A stretch of DNA of 64,000 nt from Microbacterium proteolyticum (GCF_029639405.1 NZ_CP121274.1:2418001-2482000); one strand, 5' to 3'. Counted from the first letter of the stretch, positions 1-8,945 are shown. Notes: generated by a model from the letters alone, not told the origin. Numbers and translations: made by a program.

Positions 1-1012
1 CGTACCCGACGGTGACCTCGTAGTAGGAGTACGCGTCGATCGCGACCTCGTGATCGAGCGACCACCCGTCGAGGAACGTCAGCGCGTAGCAGTCGGCCAT
101 CGTCTCGGCGTCGCCGCCGAAGGACGCGAGCGCGTCGTCGGTCGGCTGAGGGTTGGTGAACTGCAGGACGTGCGCGTACTCGTGGTAGGCGGCGCCGGTG
201 CGGATCCAGTCGGTCATCGTGGGATCGGTCTGGGAGTCGGCCCGCACGTGCACCGTGAAGGGTTGCGCGCCCGACACGCACGCCAGTGCCGTGGCGCCGC
301 AGGGCGTGGCGCCCTCGAAGACGGTCGAGACCCACCCGCGTCCGAGATCGTCGAGCGTCGCCTCCCACGCGGTTCCCGACGCGTTCGACGCGGCCTGAGC
401 GCTGACGCCGTCGGAGCGGCTCGAGATCTCCGACGTCAATCTCTGCACGTCCACGACGTCCTGATCGAGCGCGGCGGGGTTCCGCCGGTGGATCCACGCG
501 CGATCGGCGAGATCCTCGACGCGGTACCACGGCACGATCGTCGCGTAGGGAAGACCGACGAGCGGCTCGATCGTCGCGTACAGGTCGTTCATGGCAGTAC
601 CGAACTGCTCTTTGCGATCGATCATCTCCTGCTGTTCGTCGAGACGTCGCTGCTGGTCGGTGATCTGCTGCTGCTGGTCGCCGATGAGCCTGCGAGCCTC
701 CTGCAGCTGGGTGACCACCCAGAAGAATCCGAGCCCGCCGGCGACGACGGCGACGGCCAGGAGGACGGCGAGGACCACGACGCTCGCGCGCGGACGACGA
801 CGTTCGGCCGGCACGGTGACGGGGGCCTCGGTGAGGGGTGCGTCCGCGGGGAGGGAGGGAGCGGGGCCCGGATCCCCGGGCCCGCGATCCGCGGCCGGAT
901 CATCAGGCGCGGCGGGCGGAGCGGGGCGCGCACCGGCCGGGTCGGAGGGCGGGGGCTCGGCGGCGGGGGTGGGGGACGACACGGGACTCGCTCTCTCGAT
1001 GTGTCCTGTCAT
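1..1012 (-). CDS. Membrane-anchored putative HExxH metallopeptidase-like protein (C-terminus cut by window edge)
   Basis: The minus strand is open from an ATG at 1012 to the window edge (337 residues, no stop). The N-terminal 70 residues are Pro/Ala-rich and acidic. RRRPR is followed by one membrane span (about 77-101), then a Gln/Glu-rich stretch (about 102-137) that should form a short coiled coil. The outer part contains AAYHEYAHVLQF, with an HExxH zinc-protease-type motif at 277-281, and DAETMADC about 25 residues later, which could supply a third ligand. I infer a type II membrane protein with an extracytoplasmic metallopeptidase-like domain. The family is not identified and the C-terminus is missing. 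A protein that keeps the fold but has lost catalysis cannot be excluded. It lies downstream of lexA on the same strand, separated by a strong hairpin, so it is probably transcribed separately. Confidence 0.72.
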   Translation of the reverse strand, partial: MTGHIERASPVSSPTPAAEPPPSDPAGARPAPPAAPDDPAADRGPGDPGPAPSLPADAPLTEAPVTVPAERRRPRASVVVLAVLLAVAVVAGGLGFFWVVTQLQEARRLIGDQQQQITDQQRRLDEQQEMIDRKEQFGTAMNDLYATIEPLVGLPYATIVPWYRVEDLADRAWIHRRNPAALDQDVVDVQRLTSEISSRSDGVSAQAASNASGTAWEATLDDLGRGWVSTVFEGATPCGATALACVSGAQPFTVHVRADSQTDPTMTDWIRTGAAYHEYAHVLQFTNPQPTDDALASFGGDAETMADCYALTFLDGWSLDHEVAIDAYSYYEVTVGY

Positions 1013-1067
1013 GTTAGGGGCGTCCGGCGCGGGCGATCATGCGGCTGTGGAGAGAGCTCGGAACGAC

Positions 1068-1107
1068 GGAGGCCGGATGCCCACCGCGAGGTGGTCATCC
1101 GGCCTCC
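1068..1107 (-). terminator. Rho-independent-type hairpin after lexA
   Basis: Perfect 12-bp arms (1068-1079 and 1096-1107) continue inward, after one mismatch, with a further 5-bp CCACC/GGTGG stem and a four-base loop. It lies just past the lexA stop on the minus strand. There is no clear T-run, as is common for terminators in high-GC actinobacteria. Confidence 0.6.
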
Positions 1108-1125
1108 GGAGGAGCCGAGCCGGCG

Positions 1126-1815
1126 TCAGACCGTCCGCAGCACGGCGACGACCCGGCCGAGGACGACGGCTTCGTCGCCCAGGATCGGCTCGAACGCGGA
1201 GTTGCGGGGGAGCAGCCACGTGTGACCGTCCCGGCGGCGGAACGTCTTCACCGTCGCCTCGCCGTCCAGCATGGCGGCCACGATCTCGCCGTTCTCGGCG
1301 GTGGACTGCGTGCGCACGACCACCCAGTCGCCGTCGCAGATCGCCGCGTCGATCATCGAGTCACCCGAGACCTTGAGCATGAACAGTTCACCCTTTCCGA
1401 CGAGCTGGCGGGGGAGGGGGAAGATCTCCTCGACCTGCTGATCGGCGGTGATCGGCACTCCCGCGGCGATCCGGCCGACGAGCGGGACCAGGGCGGCGTC
1501 GCCCACGGCGGGTGCGGTGTCGGCCGGATTCTCGGCGGCGGTGCCGGGCAGGTCGATCAGGACCTCCATCGCCCGCGTCTTGCCGGGGTCGCGGCGCAGG
1601 TACCCGCTGAGCTCGAGCTGGTTCAGCTGGTGGGTGACGCTCGAGAGCGACTTGAGCCCCACCGCGTCGCCGATCTCGCGCATGCTCGGCGGATAGCCGT
1701 GCCGTGCGATCGAGCGCTGGATCACCTCGAGGATGGCGAGCTGCTTGTCGCTGAGGCTCTTCCGGCGCCGGGTCTGCGGCCGTTCGCGGCCGGCCGCGGT
1801 CGTCGCGTCGGTCAT
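1126..1815 (-). CDS. lexA: LexA repressor, SOS response master regulator
   Basis: 229-residue LexA: cytoplasmic transcriptional repressor that self-cleaves when RecA filaments form on damaged DNA. The N-terminal winged helix is about residues 20-85 ([13 protein letters not shown]...YPPSMREIG). The cleavage site Ala118-Gly119 is in VGRIAAGV, the catalytic Ser153 is in SGDSM and Lys190 is in EATVKTF, so the protein should be active. The start at 1815 is preferred because GAGGGGAG lies at SD distance. The frame is open further upstream, but that extension runs through the promoter region and has no LexA similarity. It is divergent from the LysM gene, a common actinobacterial arrangement, and probably autoregulates through the shared intergenic region. 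Confidence 0.97.
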   Translation of the reverse strand: MTDATTAAGRERPQTRRRKSLSDKQLAILEVIQRSIARHGYPPSMREIGDAVGLKSLSSVTHQLNQLELSGYLRRDPGKTRAMEVLIDLPGTAAENPADTAPAVGDAALVPLVGRIAAGVPITADQQVEEIFPLPRQLVGKGELFMLKVSGDSMIDAAICDGDWVVVRTQSTAENGEIVAAMLDGEATVKTFRRRDGHTWLLPRNSAFEPILGDEAVVLGRVVAVLRTV

Positions 1816-1972
1816 GTGTGCTCCCCTCGCGCCGCGTCCTGCGATGCGGCGGAAATTCGAATGTCGGAGGTCCGTGATGAGGTCTCCTCGTCGAAACCGT
1901 ATCCGGTGGACCACTCGATCGCAGCGGAGCTTCCCGCGTGTCGCGTTCGATCGGTCTCCGATAACGCCGGTG

Positions 1973-2005
1973 TTGACACCTCCACAGTATCGAAGATAGA
2001 TTCGG
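1973..2005 (+). promoter_or_regulatory. Promoter of the LysM gene with overlapping LexA-box-like palindrome
   Basis: A perfect -35 TTGACA (1973-1978) is followed 17-18 nt later by a -10-like ATAGAT/TAGATT (1996-2002). Over the -10 lies TCGAA-N6-TTCGG (1990-2005), matching the outer half-sites of the Gram-positive/actinobacterial SOS box (TCGAAC-N4-GTTCGA) at 9 of 10 positions but lacking the inner C/G pair. I infer LexA repression of the LysM gene, possibly also of lexA. Confidence 0.6.
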
Positions 2006-2076
2006 AATACAGATTCGCACCACCGCCCTCCCGGCCGAGGGCGGGGTGCGAATCTCTCCCCACCGAGGAGCACACC

Positions 2077-2427
2077 ATGAGCAGCATCGCCGTCACCGCC
2101 CCCACCACCCGCCTGCGTCTGACCGCGCGCGGACGCCGGGTGTTCGCCTTCCTGGCCGCGCTTCCCGTGGTCGTCGCCCTCGCGCTCGCCGTCGTCGGCG
2201 GCGGAGCGGCCCTCGCCTCGAACGAGACGGGCGCTCCCACGGGTGCCTTCACGGAGGTCACCGTCATGAGCGGCGAGACCCTGTGGTCGATCGCCGAAGA
2301 CGTCGCCCCCGCGTCCGATCCGCGCGACGTCGTCGCCGAGATCGCCCGCCTCAACGCGCTCGAGAACGGTTCGGTCACCGCCGGTCAGCGCATCGCCATC
2401 CCCGCGGCCTACGCCTCGGGGCGGTGA
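2077..2427 (+). CDS. LysM-domain membrane protein, probable SOS cell-division suppressor (YneA/DivS type)
   Basis: 116 residues. A basic N-terminus and one membrane span (about 21-46) are followed by a single extracytoplasmic LysM peptidoglycan-binding domain (about 59-108, [15 protein letters not shown] ... [13 protein letters not shown]). RBS GAGGAG (2065-2070) sets the ATG start. Small single-span LysM proteins divergent from lexA are, in other Gram-positives, SOS-induced inhibitors of septation (Bacillus YneA; Corynebacterium DivS and mycobacterial ChiZ occupy the same locus). The LexA-box-like site over its promoter fits that role. The function is inferred from context, size and topology, not shown by the sequence. 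Confidence 0.85.
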   Translation: MSSIAVTAPTTRLRLTARGRRVFAFLAALPVVVALALAVVGGGAALASNETGAPTGAFTEVTVMSGETLWSIAEDVAPASDPRDVVAEIARLNALENGSVTAGQRIAIPAAYASGR

Positions 2428-2447
2428 TCACCCGGCGCGTCGCCGCC

Positions 2448-2463
2448 TACCATGGGTGAGGTG
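2448..2463 (+). promoter_or_regulatory. Leaderless -10 box of hisC
   Basis: TACCAT (2448-2453) ends 7 nt before the GTG at 2461; no SD sequence is present. It matches the -10/start-codon spacing seen repeatedly in this window. It supports GTG 2461 over the in-frame ATG at 2452, which lies inside the -10 box. Confidence 0.55.
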
Positions 2464-3546
2464 ACCGTGCGCCTCGACGACCTTCCTCTTCGCGACGACC
2501 TCCGGGGCATGACTCCCTACGGAGCGCCGCAGGCGGCCCTGCCCGTTGCCCTCAACGTGAACGAGAACACCCACCCCGTTCCGTCCGAGGTGGCCGACGA
2601 CATCCTGGATGCCATCGCCCGGGCCCTTCGCGACGTCAACCGGTACCCGGACCGCGAGTTCACCGGCCTTCGGGAGGCCTTCGCCGACTATCTCGGTCAC
2701 GGTCTCGTCCGAGAGCAGATCTGGGCGGCCAACGGGTCGAACGAGGTGCTCCAGCACGTCCTGCAGGCCTTCGGTGGACCGGGGCGCCGCGCGATGGGCT
2801 TCGCACCCACCTACTCGATGTACCCGATCCTGACGCGCGCCACCGGCGCGGAATGGATCGCGGGGGAGCGCGAGCACGACTTCACGCTGAGCGCCGCGTT
2901 CGCCGCCGAGCAGGTGGTGCGCGAGAACCCCGACATCGTCTTCCTCTGCGCGCCCAACAACCCGACGGGAACGCCGCTCGGCCTCGACGTCATCGAGGCC
3001 GTGTACGCGGTGACCGACGGCATCGTGATCGTCGACGAGGCCTACCAGGAGTTCGCTCCCCACGACGAGCCGTCCGCGGTGACGCTGCTGCCGGGCCGCC
3101 CACGTCTGGTCGTGTCGCGGACGATGAGCAAGGCGTTCGCCTTCGCCGGCGCCCGCGTGGGGTATCTCGCAGCCGACCCCGCCCTCGTCGACGCGCTCCG
3201 TCTCGTGCGTCTGCCGTACCACCTGAGCGCCCTGACCCAGGCGGCGGCGACCGCCGCGCTGGGGCACGCCGACACGATGCTGTCGATGGTGGATGAGATC
3301 GTCGCCCAGCGCGACCGGATCTCCGCCACGGTGGCGGCGCTGGGGTACACCGCGCACGAGTCGTGGACGAACTTCGTGCTGTTCGGCGGGGTCGACGATC
3401 CGGCAGCGACCTGGCAGGCCCTCTACGATCGCGGCGTCCTCATCCGCGACGTCGGTATCGCCCACCACCTGCGCGTCACGGCGGGGACGGCGGACGAGAC
3501 GACGGCGTTCCTCGATGCACTGGCGTGGGTAGGATCGCGAGCATGA
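2461..3546 (+). CDS. hisC: Histidinol-phosphate aminotransferase
   Basis: 361 residues, fold-type I PLP aminotransferase that converts imidazole-acetol phosphate plus glutamate to histidinol phosphate. Visible landmarks are [10 protein letters not shown] near the N-terminus, [12 protein letters not shown] (PLP/substrate loop), IVDEAYQEF, and the PLP-binding lysine in [17 protein letters not shown]. The start is placed at GTG 2461 because TACCAT just upstream makes a leaderless promoter. It is the first gene of hisC-hisB-hisH-hisA, and its stop overlaps the hisB start by 4 nt (ATGA), so translation is coupled. Confidence 0.96.
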   Translation: MTVRLDDLPLRDDLRGMTPYGAPQAALPVALNVNENTHPVPSEVADDILDAIARALRDVNRYPDREFTGLREAFADYLGHGLVREQIWAANGSNEVLQHVLQAFGGPGRRAMGFAPTYSMYPILTRATGAEWIAGEREHDFTLSAAFAAEQVVRENPDIVFLCAPNNPTGTPLGLDVIEAVYAVTDGIVIVDEAYQEFAPHDEPSAVTLLPGRPRLVVSRTMSKAFAFAGARVGYLAADPALVDALRLVRLPYHLSALTQAAATAALGHADTMLSMVDEIVAQRDRISATVAALGYTAHESWTNFVLFGGVDDPAATWQALYDRGVLIRDVGIAHHLRVTAGTADETTAFLDALAWVGSRA

Positions 3547-4157
3547 CCGCCGCTGCCACGCCTCGCACCGCAACGATCGTCCGCGAGACGAGCGAGTCGC
3601 GGGTGGAGCTGTCCCTCGACCTGGACGGGACCGGAGCGAGCGAGATCTCCACGAGCGTGCCGTTCTTCGATCACATGCTGACGGCCTTCGCGAAGCACTC
3701 GCTCACCGATCTTCGGGTGACGGCCACGGGCGACACGCACATCGACGCGCACCACACGGTCGAGGACACCTCGATCGTGCTCGGTCAGGCGATCCGTCAG
3801 GCGCTGGGCGACAAGTCGGGTATCGCCCGGTACGGCGACGCGCTCGTCCCCCTCGACGAGGCGCTCGCCCAGGCGGTCGTCGACATCAGTGGCCGGCCGT
3901 ACCTGGTGCACACCGGCGAGCCCGCCGGCTTCGAGCACCACCTCATCGGGGGACACTTCACCGGGTCGCTCGTGCGTCACTCGTTCGAGGCGATCTCGAT
4001 CCATGCCGGACTCACCGTGCACGTCCGCGTGCAGGGCGGTCGGGATCCTCACCACATCGCCGAGGCCGAGTACAAGGCGCTGGCTCGGGCGTTCCGCCAG
4101 GCGAAGGCGCTCGACCCGCTCGTCGACGGCATCCCCAGCACCAAGGGAGCGCTGTGA
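3543..4157 (+). CDS. hisB: Imidazoleglycerol-phosphate dehydratase
   Basis: 204 residues, the monofunctional actinobacterial HisB that dehydrates imidazole-glycerol phosphate to imidazole-acetol phosphate. The two metal-binding His/Glu clusters are evident: [12 protein letters not shown]...[14 protein letters not shown] in the N-terminal repeat and [10 protein letters not shown]...[17 protein letters not shown] in the C-terminal repeat. No histidinol-phosphatase domain is fused. The ATG at 3543 overlaps the hisC stop by 4 nt, and its own stop overlaps the hisH GTG by 4 nt. Length and motifs are normal. Confidence 0.97.
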   Translation: MTAAATPRTATIVRETSESRVELSLDLDGTGASEISTSVPFFDHMLTAFAKHSLTDLRVTATGDTHIDAHHTVEDTSIVLGQAIRQALGDKSGIARYGDALVPLDEALAQAVVDISGRPYLVHTGEPAGFEHHLIGGHFTGSLVRHSFEAISIHAGLTVHVRVQGGRDPHHIAEAEYKALARAFRQAKALDPLVDGIPSTKGAL

Positions 4158-4801
4158 GCAAGCCCGTCGTCGCGGTCCTCGATTACGGTTCGGGCAACGT
4201 CCACTCGGCGGTCAAGGCCCTCATCGAGGCCGGCGCGGACGCGCGCCTCACCTCCGACCGTGCGCTGCTCCTCGACGCCGACGGACTGCTGGTTCCCGGC
4301 GTCGGGGCCTTCAGCGCTGTGATGGACGCCCTCACCGCCAGCCGCGGGGGCGAGATCATCGACCGCCGTCTCGCCGGCGGACGTCCCGTGCTCGGGATCT
4401 GCGTGGGCATGCAGGTCATGTTCGGTCGCGGGATCGAGCGGGGCACCGACACCGAGGGTCTCGGGGAGTGGCCCGGCACCGTTTCGGAGCTCACGGCTCC
4501 GGTGCTGCCGCACATGGGATGGAACACCGTCTCCGCCGGGCAGGGCTCGCGCCTGTTCGACGGGATCGCCGATGAGCGCTTCTATTTCGTGCATTCGTAC
4601 GCCGCTCAGGAATGGTCGCTCGAGGTCACCCCTCCGTTCCCCGAGCCGGTGCTCACGTGGTGCACCTACGGCGAGCCCTTCCTGGCCGCCGTCGAGAACG
4701 GTCCCCTCGCGGCGACGCAGTTCCACCCCGAGAAGTCGGGGGAGGCCGGCATCCGGCTGCTCGCGAATTGGATCGACGGGCTGCGCGCGACTACTGTGTG
4801 A
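4154..4801 (+). CDS. hisH: Imidazole glycerol phosphate synthase, glutamine amidotransferase subunit
   Basis: 215 residues, class I glutaminase that supplies ammonia to HisF for ring closure to imidazole-glycerol phosphate and AICAR. The nucleophile Cys is in [10 protein letters not shown] and the His-Glu pair is in QFHPEKSG. The oxyanion/N-terminal strand is [17 protein letters not shown] start at 4154 inside GTGA, overlapping hisB. The partner hisF is not in this window, so it must be encoded elsewhere. Confidence 0.96.
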   Translation: MSKPVVAVLDYGSGNVHSAVKALIEAGADARLTSDRALLLDADGLLVPGVGAFSAVMDALTASRGGEIIDRRLAGGRPVLGICVGMQVMFGRGIERGTDTEGLGEWPGTVSELTAPVLPHMGWNTVSAGQGSRLFDGIADERFYFVHSYAAQEWSLEVTPPFPEPVLTWCTYGEPFLAAVENGPLAATQFHPEKSGEAGIRLLANWIDGLRATTV

Positions 4802-4847
4802 CCTCGTGCCCGGGGCTGGCGACAGGCGCCTGCCGGCACGAGGAGCC

Positions 4848-5594
4848 ATGAACGATTTCGCGTCCACGCCCGAGCTTGTCCTTCTCCCCGCGGTCGACGT
4901 GGCCGACGGAAAGGCCGTCCGACTGACCCAGGGAGAGGCCGGCACCGAGACCAGCTACGGCGATCCCGTGGATGCCGCCCTGGACTTCGCCCGTCAGGGC
5001 GCGGCCTGGATCCACCTGGTCGACCTGGATGCCGCCTTCGGTCGCGGCAACAACACCGCCGTGATGCGCAAGGTCATCAAGCAGGTCAAGGGCGTGCAGG
5101 TCGAGTTGTCCGGTGGCATCCGTGACGACCGCTCGCTGGAGGCCGCTCTGGAGAGCGGCGCGAGCCGTATCAACCTGGGCACCGCCGCCCTGGAGAACCC
5201 GGAGTGGGCCGCCGACGTCATCAACCGCTACGGCGAGGCCATCGCCGTGGGCCTGGACGTGCGCGGCACGACGCTCGCCGCCCGCGGCTGGACGCGTGAC
5301 GGCGGCGACCTGTGGACGGTCCTGGAGCGACTCGAGGATGCCGGCTGCAGCCGCTACGTCGTCACCGACGTGACGAAGGACGGCACGCTCCGCGGCCCGA
5401 ACCTCGAGCTGCTCCGCGAACTGACCCAGCGCACGCCCAAGCCCGTCGTGGCGTCCGGCGGCGTGTCGAGCCTGGACGACATCGCGGCCCTGCGGGAGCT
5501 GGTGCCGCTGGGCGTCGAGGGCGCGATCGTGGGCAAGGCGCTCTACGCGGGCCAGTTCACCCTGGCCGAGGCGCTGGATGTCGCCGGGCACTGA
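4848..5594 (+). CDS. hisA: HisA/PriA isomerase (ProFAR isomerase, possibly also TrpF activity)
   Basis: 248 residues, (beta/alpha)8 barrel. [21 protein letters not shown] carries the first catalytic Asp; later strands show [18 protein letters not shown], the second catalytic Asp in [19 protein letters not shown], and the phosphate-binding VVASGGVSS and [10 protein letters not shown]. In many actinobacteria this protein (PriA) also isomerises phosphoribosylanthranilate in tryptophan synthesis. Whether it does here depends on whether trpF is absent from the genome, which this window cannot show. The start at 4848 follows AGGAG at an unusually short spacing. It is last in the his operon except for the overlapping SseB-domain gene. 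Confidence 0.95.
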   Translation: MNDFASTPELVLLPAVDVADGKAVRLTQGEAGTETSYGDPVDAALDFARQGAAWIHLVDLDAAFGRGNNTAVMRKVIKQVKGVQVELSGGIRDDRSLEAALESGASRINLGTAALENPEWAADVINRYGEAIAVGLDVRGTTLAARGWTRDGGDLWTVLERLEDAGCSRYVVTDVTKDGTLRGPNLELLRELTQRTPKPVVASGGVSSLDDIAALRELVPLGVEGAIVGKALYAGQFTLAEALDVAGH

Positions 5595-6357
5595 CGACCA
5601 CCGGGCCGACTCGGCCGGCGTCCCGTGGGAGGGGCGACGGTTCGAGGCGAATCCGCATTCCGGGGACGACGGCTCCGCCGATCCTGCGCTTCTGCTCGCG
5701 CTGGAGGCGTTCGCCGCGGGCGGCGGCGACGGCGGTGCCGTCGTCGAGGCCTACCGCACGGCGCGTCTGCTCATCCCCCTGGTGGCGGAGAAGGGCGACC
5801 ACGGCATCGGCGCGCACGGGCTCGAGGTCGACAAGACGCAGGAGCTGTCGATCGTGACGGTCGCGGCCCCCGATGGGCGCAAGGTCCTGCCGGTGTTCAG
5901 CTCGGTCGAGGCGATGCGGCGATGGGATGCCACGGCCCGCCCGGTGCCCGCGGACGGTCGCCGCACGGCCCTGGCCGCAGCCTCCGAGGACACGGAGCTC
6001 ATCGTGATCGATCCGGCCTCGGACACGGAGTTCGTGCTGCGCCGGCCCGCGGTGTGGGCCATCGCGCAGGGCGAGTCGTGGGAGCCGGCGCACACCGCTC
6101 CCGCCGTCTTCACCGGGCTGCAGGAGAGCATCTCCGGCGAACTCGCGGTGCTCGACCTCGCGGTGCAGCCGGGCGACCCGACGGGGCGCTTGCGGGGCCC
6201 GGAGCTGGTGGTCCACCTCCAGCTGATGTCGGGCCTGGAGCAGGACGAGTTGGATGCCGTACTCGCCCGTCTCGCGCGTCGCTGGGCCGCCGACGACCGT
6301 GTCGCGGTCCTCGTGGATTCTCTGACGGTCAAACTGCATCGCAGTACCGACGTCTGA
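5578..6357 (+). CDS. SseB-family N-terminal domain protein of unknown function
   Basis: 259 residues, overlapping the end of hisA by 17 nt. Residues about 35-140 ([31 protein letters not shown] ... [29 protein letters not shown]) match the SseB N-terminal domain, an alpha/beta fold named after the Salmonella sensitivity-enhancing protein. The C-terminal 110 residues have no motif I recognise. There is no signal peptide or membrane span, so it is cytoplasmic. This domain often follows his genes in Microbacteriaceae and relatives, but its biochemical role is unknown; I infer only co-transcription with the his operon. Confidence 0.8.
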   Translation: MSPGTDDHRADSAGVPWEGRRFEANPHSGDDGSADPALLLALEAFAAGGGDGGAVVEAYRTARLLIPLVAEKGDHGIGAHGLEVDKTQELSIVTVAAPDGRKVLPVFSSVEAMRRWDATARPVPADGRRTALAAASEDTELIVIDPASDTEFVLRRPAVWAIAQGESWEPAHTAPAVFTGLQESISGELAVLDLAVQPGDPTGRLRGPELVVHLQLMSGLEQDELDAVLARLARRWAADDRVAVLVDSLTVKLHRSTDV

Positions 6358-6372
6358 CGCGCGGGCGGACGT

Positions 6373-7017
6373 TCACGCGCGGCGCGGACCCGATCGCGCC
6401 AGCAGCCCGCGCAGCGCCGCGTCCAGCCAGGCGCGGTAGCGGGCGTCGGTCCACCCCGAGGTGGTGACGAAGAACGCGTAGGTCTCGGGCCCGACGAGGT
6501 GGTTCAGCTCGTCCGTCGCCTGTTCGCGCTCTCCCGGGTCGAGGAGACCCCGTTCGATCAACCATCCCGCCGCCCGGCCGAGGTCTGCGCGCCGTCGTGT
6601 CCCCAGATCGCGGATGGATGCCGCAGCGAGGTCGTCGGTCTCGGCGGCGACGGTCATCGCGCGGATGAGTCCCGCGGTCGCGCGGTTGGCGTGCGCGACG
6701 TAGTCCAGCCAACCGCCCATGGCGTCGTCCGCATCCGGACGCGAGATGATCTCGATCATCGCCGGACGTTCGGTCAGGCTGTGCGGACCGTCGTCCCCGG
6801 CGAAGGTGCGCTCGAAGGCCGCGATGAGCAGCGCTGCCTTGGTGCCCGCGAGATGCACGGACTGCACCGACACCCCCGCCTCGTCGGCGATGTCCTTCAT
6901 GGTCGTGCGGGTGTAGCCGCGCCGCGGGAGCAGCCGGGCGGTCGCGTCGAGGATGGCGTCCCGCGTGCGCTGGGCGTCCGCCTGCCGCGCGGGCGACGAA
7001 TAGGGTCGCGGGGACAT
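6373..7017 (-). CDS. TetR/AcrR-family transcriptional repressor
   Basis: 214 residues. The N-terminal HTH (about 13-60: RTRDAILDATARLLPRRGYTRTTMKDIADEAGVSVQSVHLAG, quoted in short parts: DAILDATARLL, MKDIADEAGVSVQ) is typical of TetR proteins; the C-terminal ligand-binding domain is divergent. The start at 7017 follows GGAAGG in the reverse strand. It faces the glycosyltransferase gene, and the 23-bp inverted repeat at 7033-7055 between them is the expected operator, so I infer autoregulation and control of the glycosyltransferase by a small molecule, perhaps an antibiotic or other glycosylation substrate. Confidence 0.92.
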   Translation of the reverse strand: MSPRPYSSPARQADAQRTRDAILDATARLLPRRGYTRTTMKDIADEAGVSVQSVHLAGTKAALLIAAFERTFAGDDGPHSLTERPAMIEIISRPDADDAMGGWLDYVAHANRATAGLIRAMTVAAETDDLAAASIRDLGTRRRADLGRAAGWLIERGLLDPGEREQATDELNHLVGPETYAFFVTTSGWTDARYRAWLDAALRGLLARSGPRRA

Positions 7018-7032
7018 GGCATCCTTCCACTA

Positions 7033-7055
7033 TCGTTAGAGACCAAATCTAACGA
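7033..7055. promoter_or_regulatory. Operator-like perfect inverted repeat between tetR and glycosyltransferase
   Basis: Arms TCGTTAGA (7033-7040) and TCTAACGA (7048-7055) are exact inverted complements around a 7-bp spacer. It sits between the two divergent starts (7017 and 7057/7069), where it would cover both promoters. Size and symmetry fit a TetR dimer site. Confidence 0.75.
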
Positions 7056-7068
7056 AATGGATGCCACC

Positions 7069-8343
7069 ATGGTGACCGTTCTCCTGGCGTCGAACCCGAT
7101 CCACGGCCACGTCGGACCGATGCTCCAGGTCGCCGGCCATCTCGTGCGCGAGGGGCACGCGGTGACGGTGGTCACCGGCACGCGATTCCGGGAGCGCGTC
7201 GAAGCGGTCGGCGCGGACTTCCGTCCGCTCCGCGGCGCGGCCGACTACGACGACCGCCGCCCCGACCTGTACCTGCCCGAGAGGGCGAAGTACTCCGGCG
7301 TACGCCAGGCTCAGTACGACATCCGGACGATCTTCATCGACACGATCCCCGATCAGTACGCGGCCGTGGCGGCGGCGATCGAGGACATCCGTCCCGACAC
7401 CGTCCTCGTGGACGGCGCGTTCGGAGGCATCCTGCCGATCCTCGATCGGACCGGCGAGCGACCTCCGGTCCTCGCCCTCGGGGTGACCCCGTTGTCGCAG
7501 TCGTCGCGCGTGCTGGGCCCGTACGGCATGGCCCTCCCCCCGGCGCGCGGTGCGGTCGACCGTGCCCGGTACGCGGCGCTGGGTGTCGTCGCCCGTCGGA
7601 TCGTCTTCGGGTCCACCCAACGGGCGGCGGTCCGTGCGCTCGCGGCCTGCGGGACGCGCCCCCGGGGATTCGTCATGGATCTGTCGGAGCGATTCGACCG
7701 CTTCCTCCAGACCGGGCCGGCGAGCCTGGAGTACCCGCGCCCCGATCTCGCGGCGAACACGCGCTTCGTCGGCGTGCTGCCGCAGGCGACCTCCGACGTG
7801 GCCCTGCCGTCGTGGTGGGGCGATCTCGACGCGGCGGAAGCGGTCGTCCATGTCACTCAGGGCACGATCGACAACCACGACTTCGGGCGTCTCATCGGCC
7901 CCACCGTGGCGGCGCTGAGCGACCGTCCCGTGCTCGTCGTCGTCAGCGCGGGCGGTCGCGCCGTCGAGGATCTCGGCCCCCTTCCGGCCAACGCGCGAGC
8001 CGCGAGCTACCTTCCGTACGACGCACTGCTCCCGCGCACGGACGTCCTCGTCACGAACGGGGGGTTCGGGGGAGTGCAGGCGGCTCTCGCGGCGGGTGTC
8101 CCGGTCGTCGTCGCCGGCGACACCGAGGACAAGCCCGAGGTCGGTGCGCGAATCGCCTGGACCGGCGCGGGCGTGGATCTGCGCACGGGGAGCCCGAAGC
8201 CCGACGAGGTCGCCCGAGCCGTGGATGCCGTCCTCGCCGACCCCTCCTACCGTGCGGCGGCGAGCCGGATCGCCGTGGATGCCGCCCGCCACGACCCCCT
8301 CGCGGAGATCACGCAGCATCTCCTCGAGACACGAGTCCCGTGA
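7069..8343 (+). CDS. GT1-family glycosyltransferase (macrolide glycosyltransferase type)
   Basis: 424 residues from ATG 7069 (an in-frame ATG at 7057 would add four residues; neither has a clear SD). GT-B fold: the N-terminal acceptor half starts VTVLLASNPIHGHVGPMLQVAGHL, shown here as NPIHGHVGPML, and the C-terminal nucleotide-sugar half has VTNGGFGGVQAALAAGVPVVV and the downstream D/E pair (DTEDKPEVGAR). This is the pattern of UDP-glucose:macrolide/erythromycin-type glycosyltransferases, which inactivate antibiotics or glycosylate small hydrophobic molecules. Control by the adjacent TetR repressor fits a detoxification role. Substrate is unknown; a biosynthetic role is possible but no biosynthetic genes adjoin it. 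Confidence 0.88.
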   Translation: MVTVLLASNPIHGHVGPMLQVAGHLVREGHAVTVVTGTRFRERVEAVGADFRPLRGAADYDDRRPDLYLPERAKYSGVRQAQYDIRTIFIDTIPDQYAAVAAAIEDIRPDTVLVDGAFGGILPILDRTGERPPVLALGVTPLSQSSRVLGPYGMALPPARGAVDRARYAALGVVARRIVFGSTQRAAVRALAACGTRPRGFVMDLSERFDRFLQTGPASLEYPRPDLAANTRFVGVLPQATSDVALPSWWGDLDAAEAVVHVTQGTIDNHDFGRLIGPTVAALSDRPVLVVVSAGGRAVEDLGPLPANARAASYLPYDALLPRTDVLVTNGGFGGVQAALAAGVPVVVAGDTEDKPEVGARIAWTGAGVDLRTGSPKPDEVARAVDAVLADPSYRAAASRIAVDAARHDPLAEITQHLLETRVP

Positions 8344-8451
8344 CGCCGCATCCGCACTCCCGCGGGTGTCACCGGGAGCCGTCCTGCACCGACCCGCCGC
8401 TTCATGCTCCGCGGGTGTCACGGAGGAGCCGTCCTGCGGCACAGGGCGGAG

Positions 8452-8515
8452 GGATGCCGGCCTCTCTAGGCAATCGGGGTAGGGGCCCTGTTCTTGCCTC
8501 GAGAGGATGGCATCC
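8452..8515. repeat. Long imperfect inverted repeat between convergent genes
   Basis: 22-bp arms (8452-8473 and 8494-8515) match at 19 positions around a 20-bp G-rich loop. It separates the glycosyltransferase and the oppositely transcribed DUF1844 gene, so it probably acts as a bidirectional terminator. Just upstream (about 8359-8438) a CGCGGGTGTCAC...GAGCCGTCCTGC phrase occurs twice as a direct imperfect repeat. Confidence 0.5.
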
Positions 8516-8540
8516 CGGAGCCCGGTACCCGAACAGCGAC

Positions 8541-8945
8541 CTACGTGACGGGACCCGTCCACTTCTCGCCCGGCCCCTTGCCGATCGGGTCGGGGATGAC
8601 CGAGGCCTCGCGAAAGGCGAGCTGGAGCGAGCGGAGGCCGTCGCGCAGCGACCGCGCGTGCATGTCGCTGATCTCGGGGGCCCCGGCGGTGATGAGCCCG
8701 GCGAGGGCGTTGATGAGCTTCCGCGCCTCGTCGAGGTCGGTCTGCTGCTGCGGGTCGTCGGCGAGTCCGACCTTGACCGCGGCGGCGCTCATGAGGTGCA
8801 CGGCGGTGGTGGTGATGACCTCGACGGCGGGCACGTCGGCGATGTCGCGGGAGGCGGATGCGGAGACGCGTTCCTGCTCCTCCCACCGCGCGAGCCGCTC
8901 GGCATCCTGTGAAGAAAGGGCGTCGTCGGGGGGAATCGTGTCCAC
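8541..8945 (-). CDS. DUF1844-family protein
   Basis: 134 residues, GTG start at 8945. The centre ([20 protein letters not shown] ... [16 protein letters not shown]) is the DUF1844 signature: a short helical domain of unknown function that in actinobacteria is usually encoded next to and divergent from infC, exactly as here. No signal or membrane span is convincing; the helix at about 45-62 is amphipathic to hydrophobic. The function is unknown; association with translation genes is only positional. Confidence 0.85.
   Translation of the reverse strand: MDTIPPDDALSSQDAERLARWEEQERVSASASRDIADVPAVEVITTTAVHLMSAAAVKVGLADDPQQQTDLDEARKLINALAGLITAGAPEISDMHARSLRDGLRSLQLAFREASVIPDPIGKGPGEKWTGPVT

Noticed and set aside
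50..1225. 391-residue plus-strand open frame over the first kilobase
   Set aside because: Its composition is Arg/Gly/Val filler and it lies opposite the real HExxH membrane gene and lexA; no family features.
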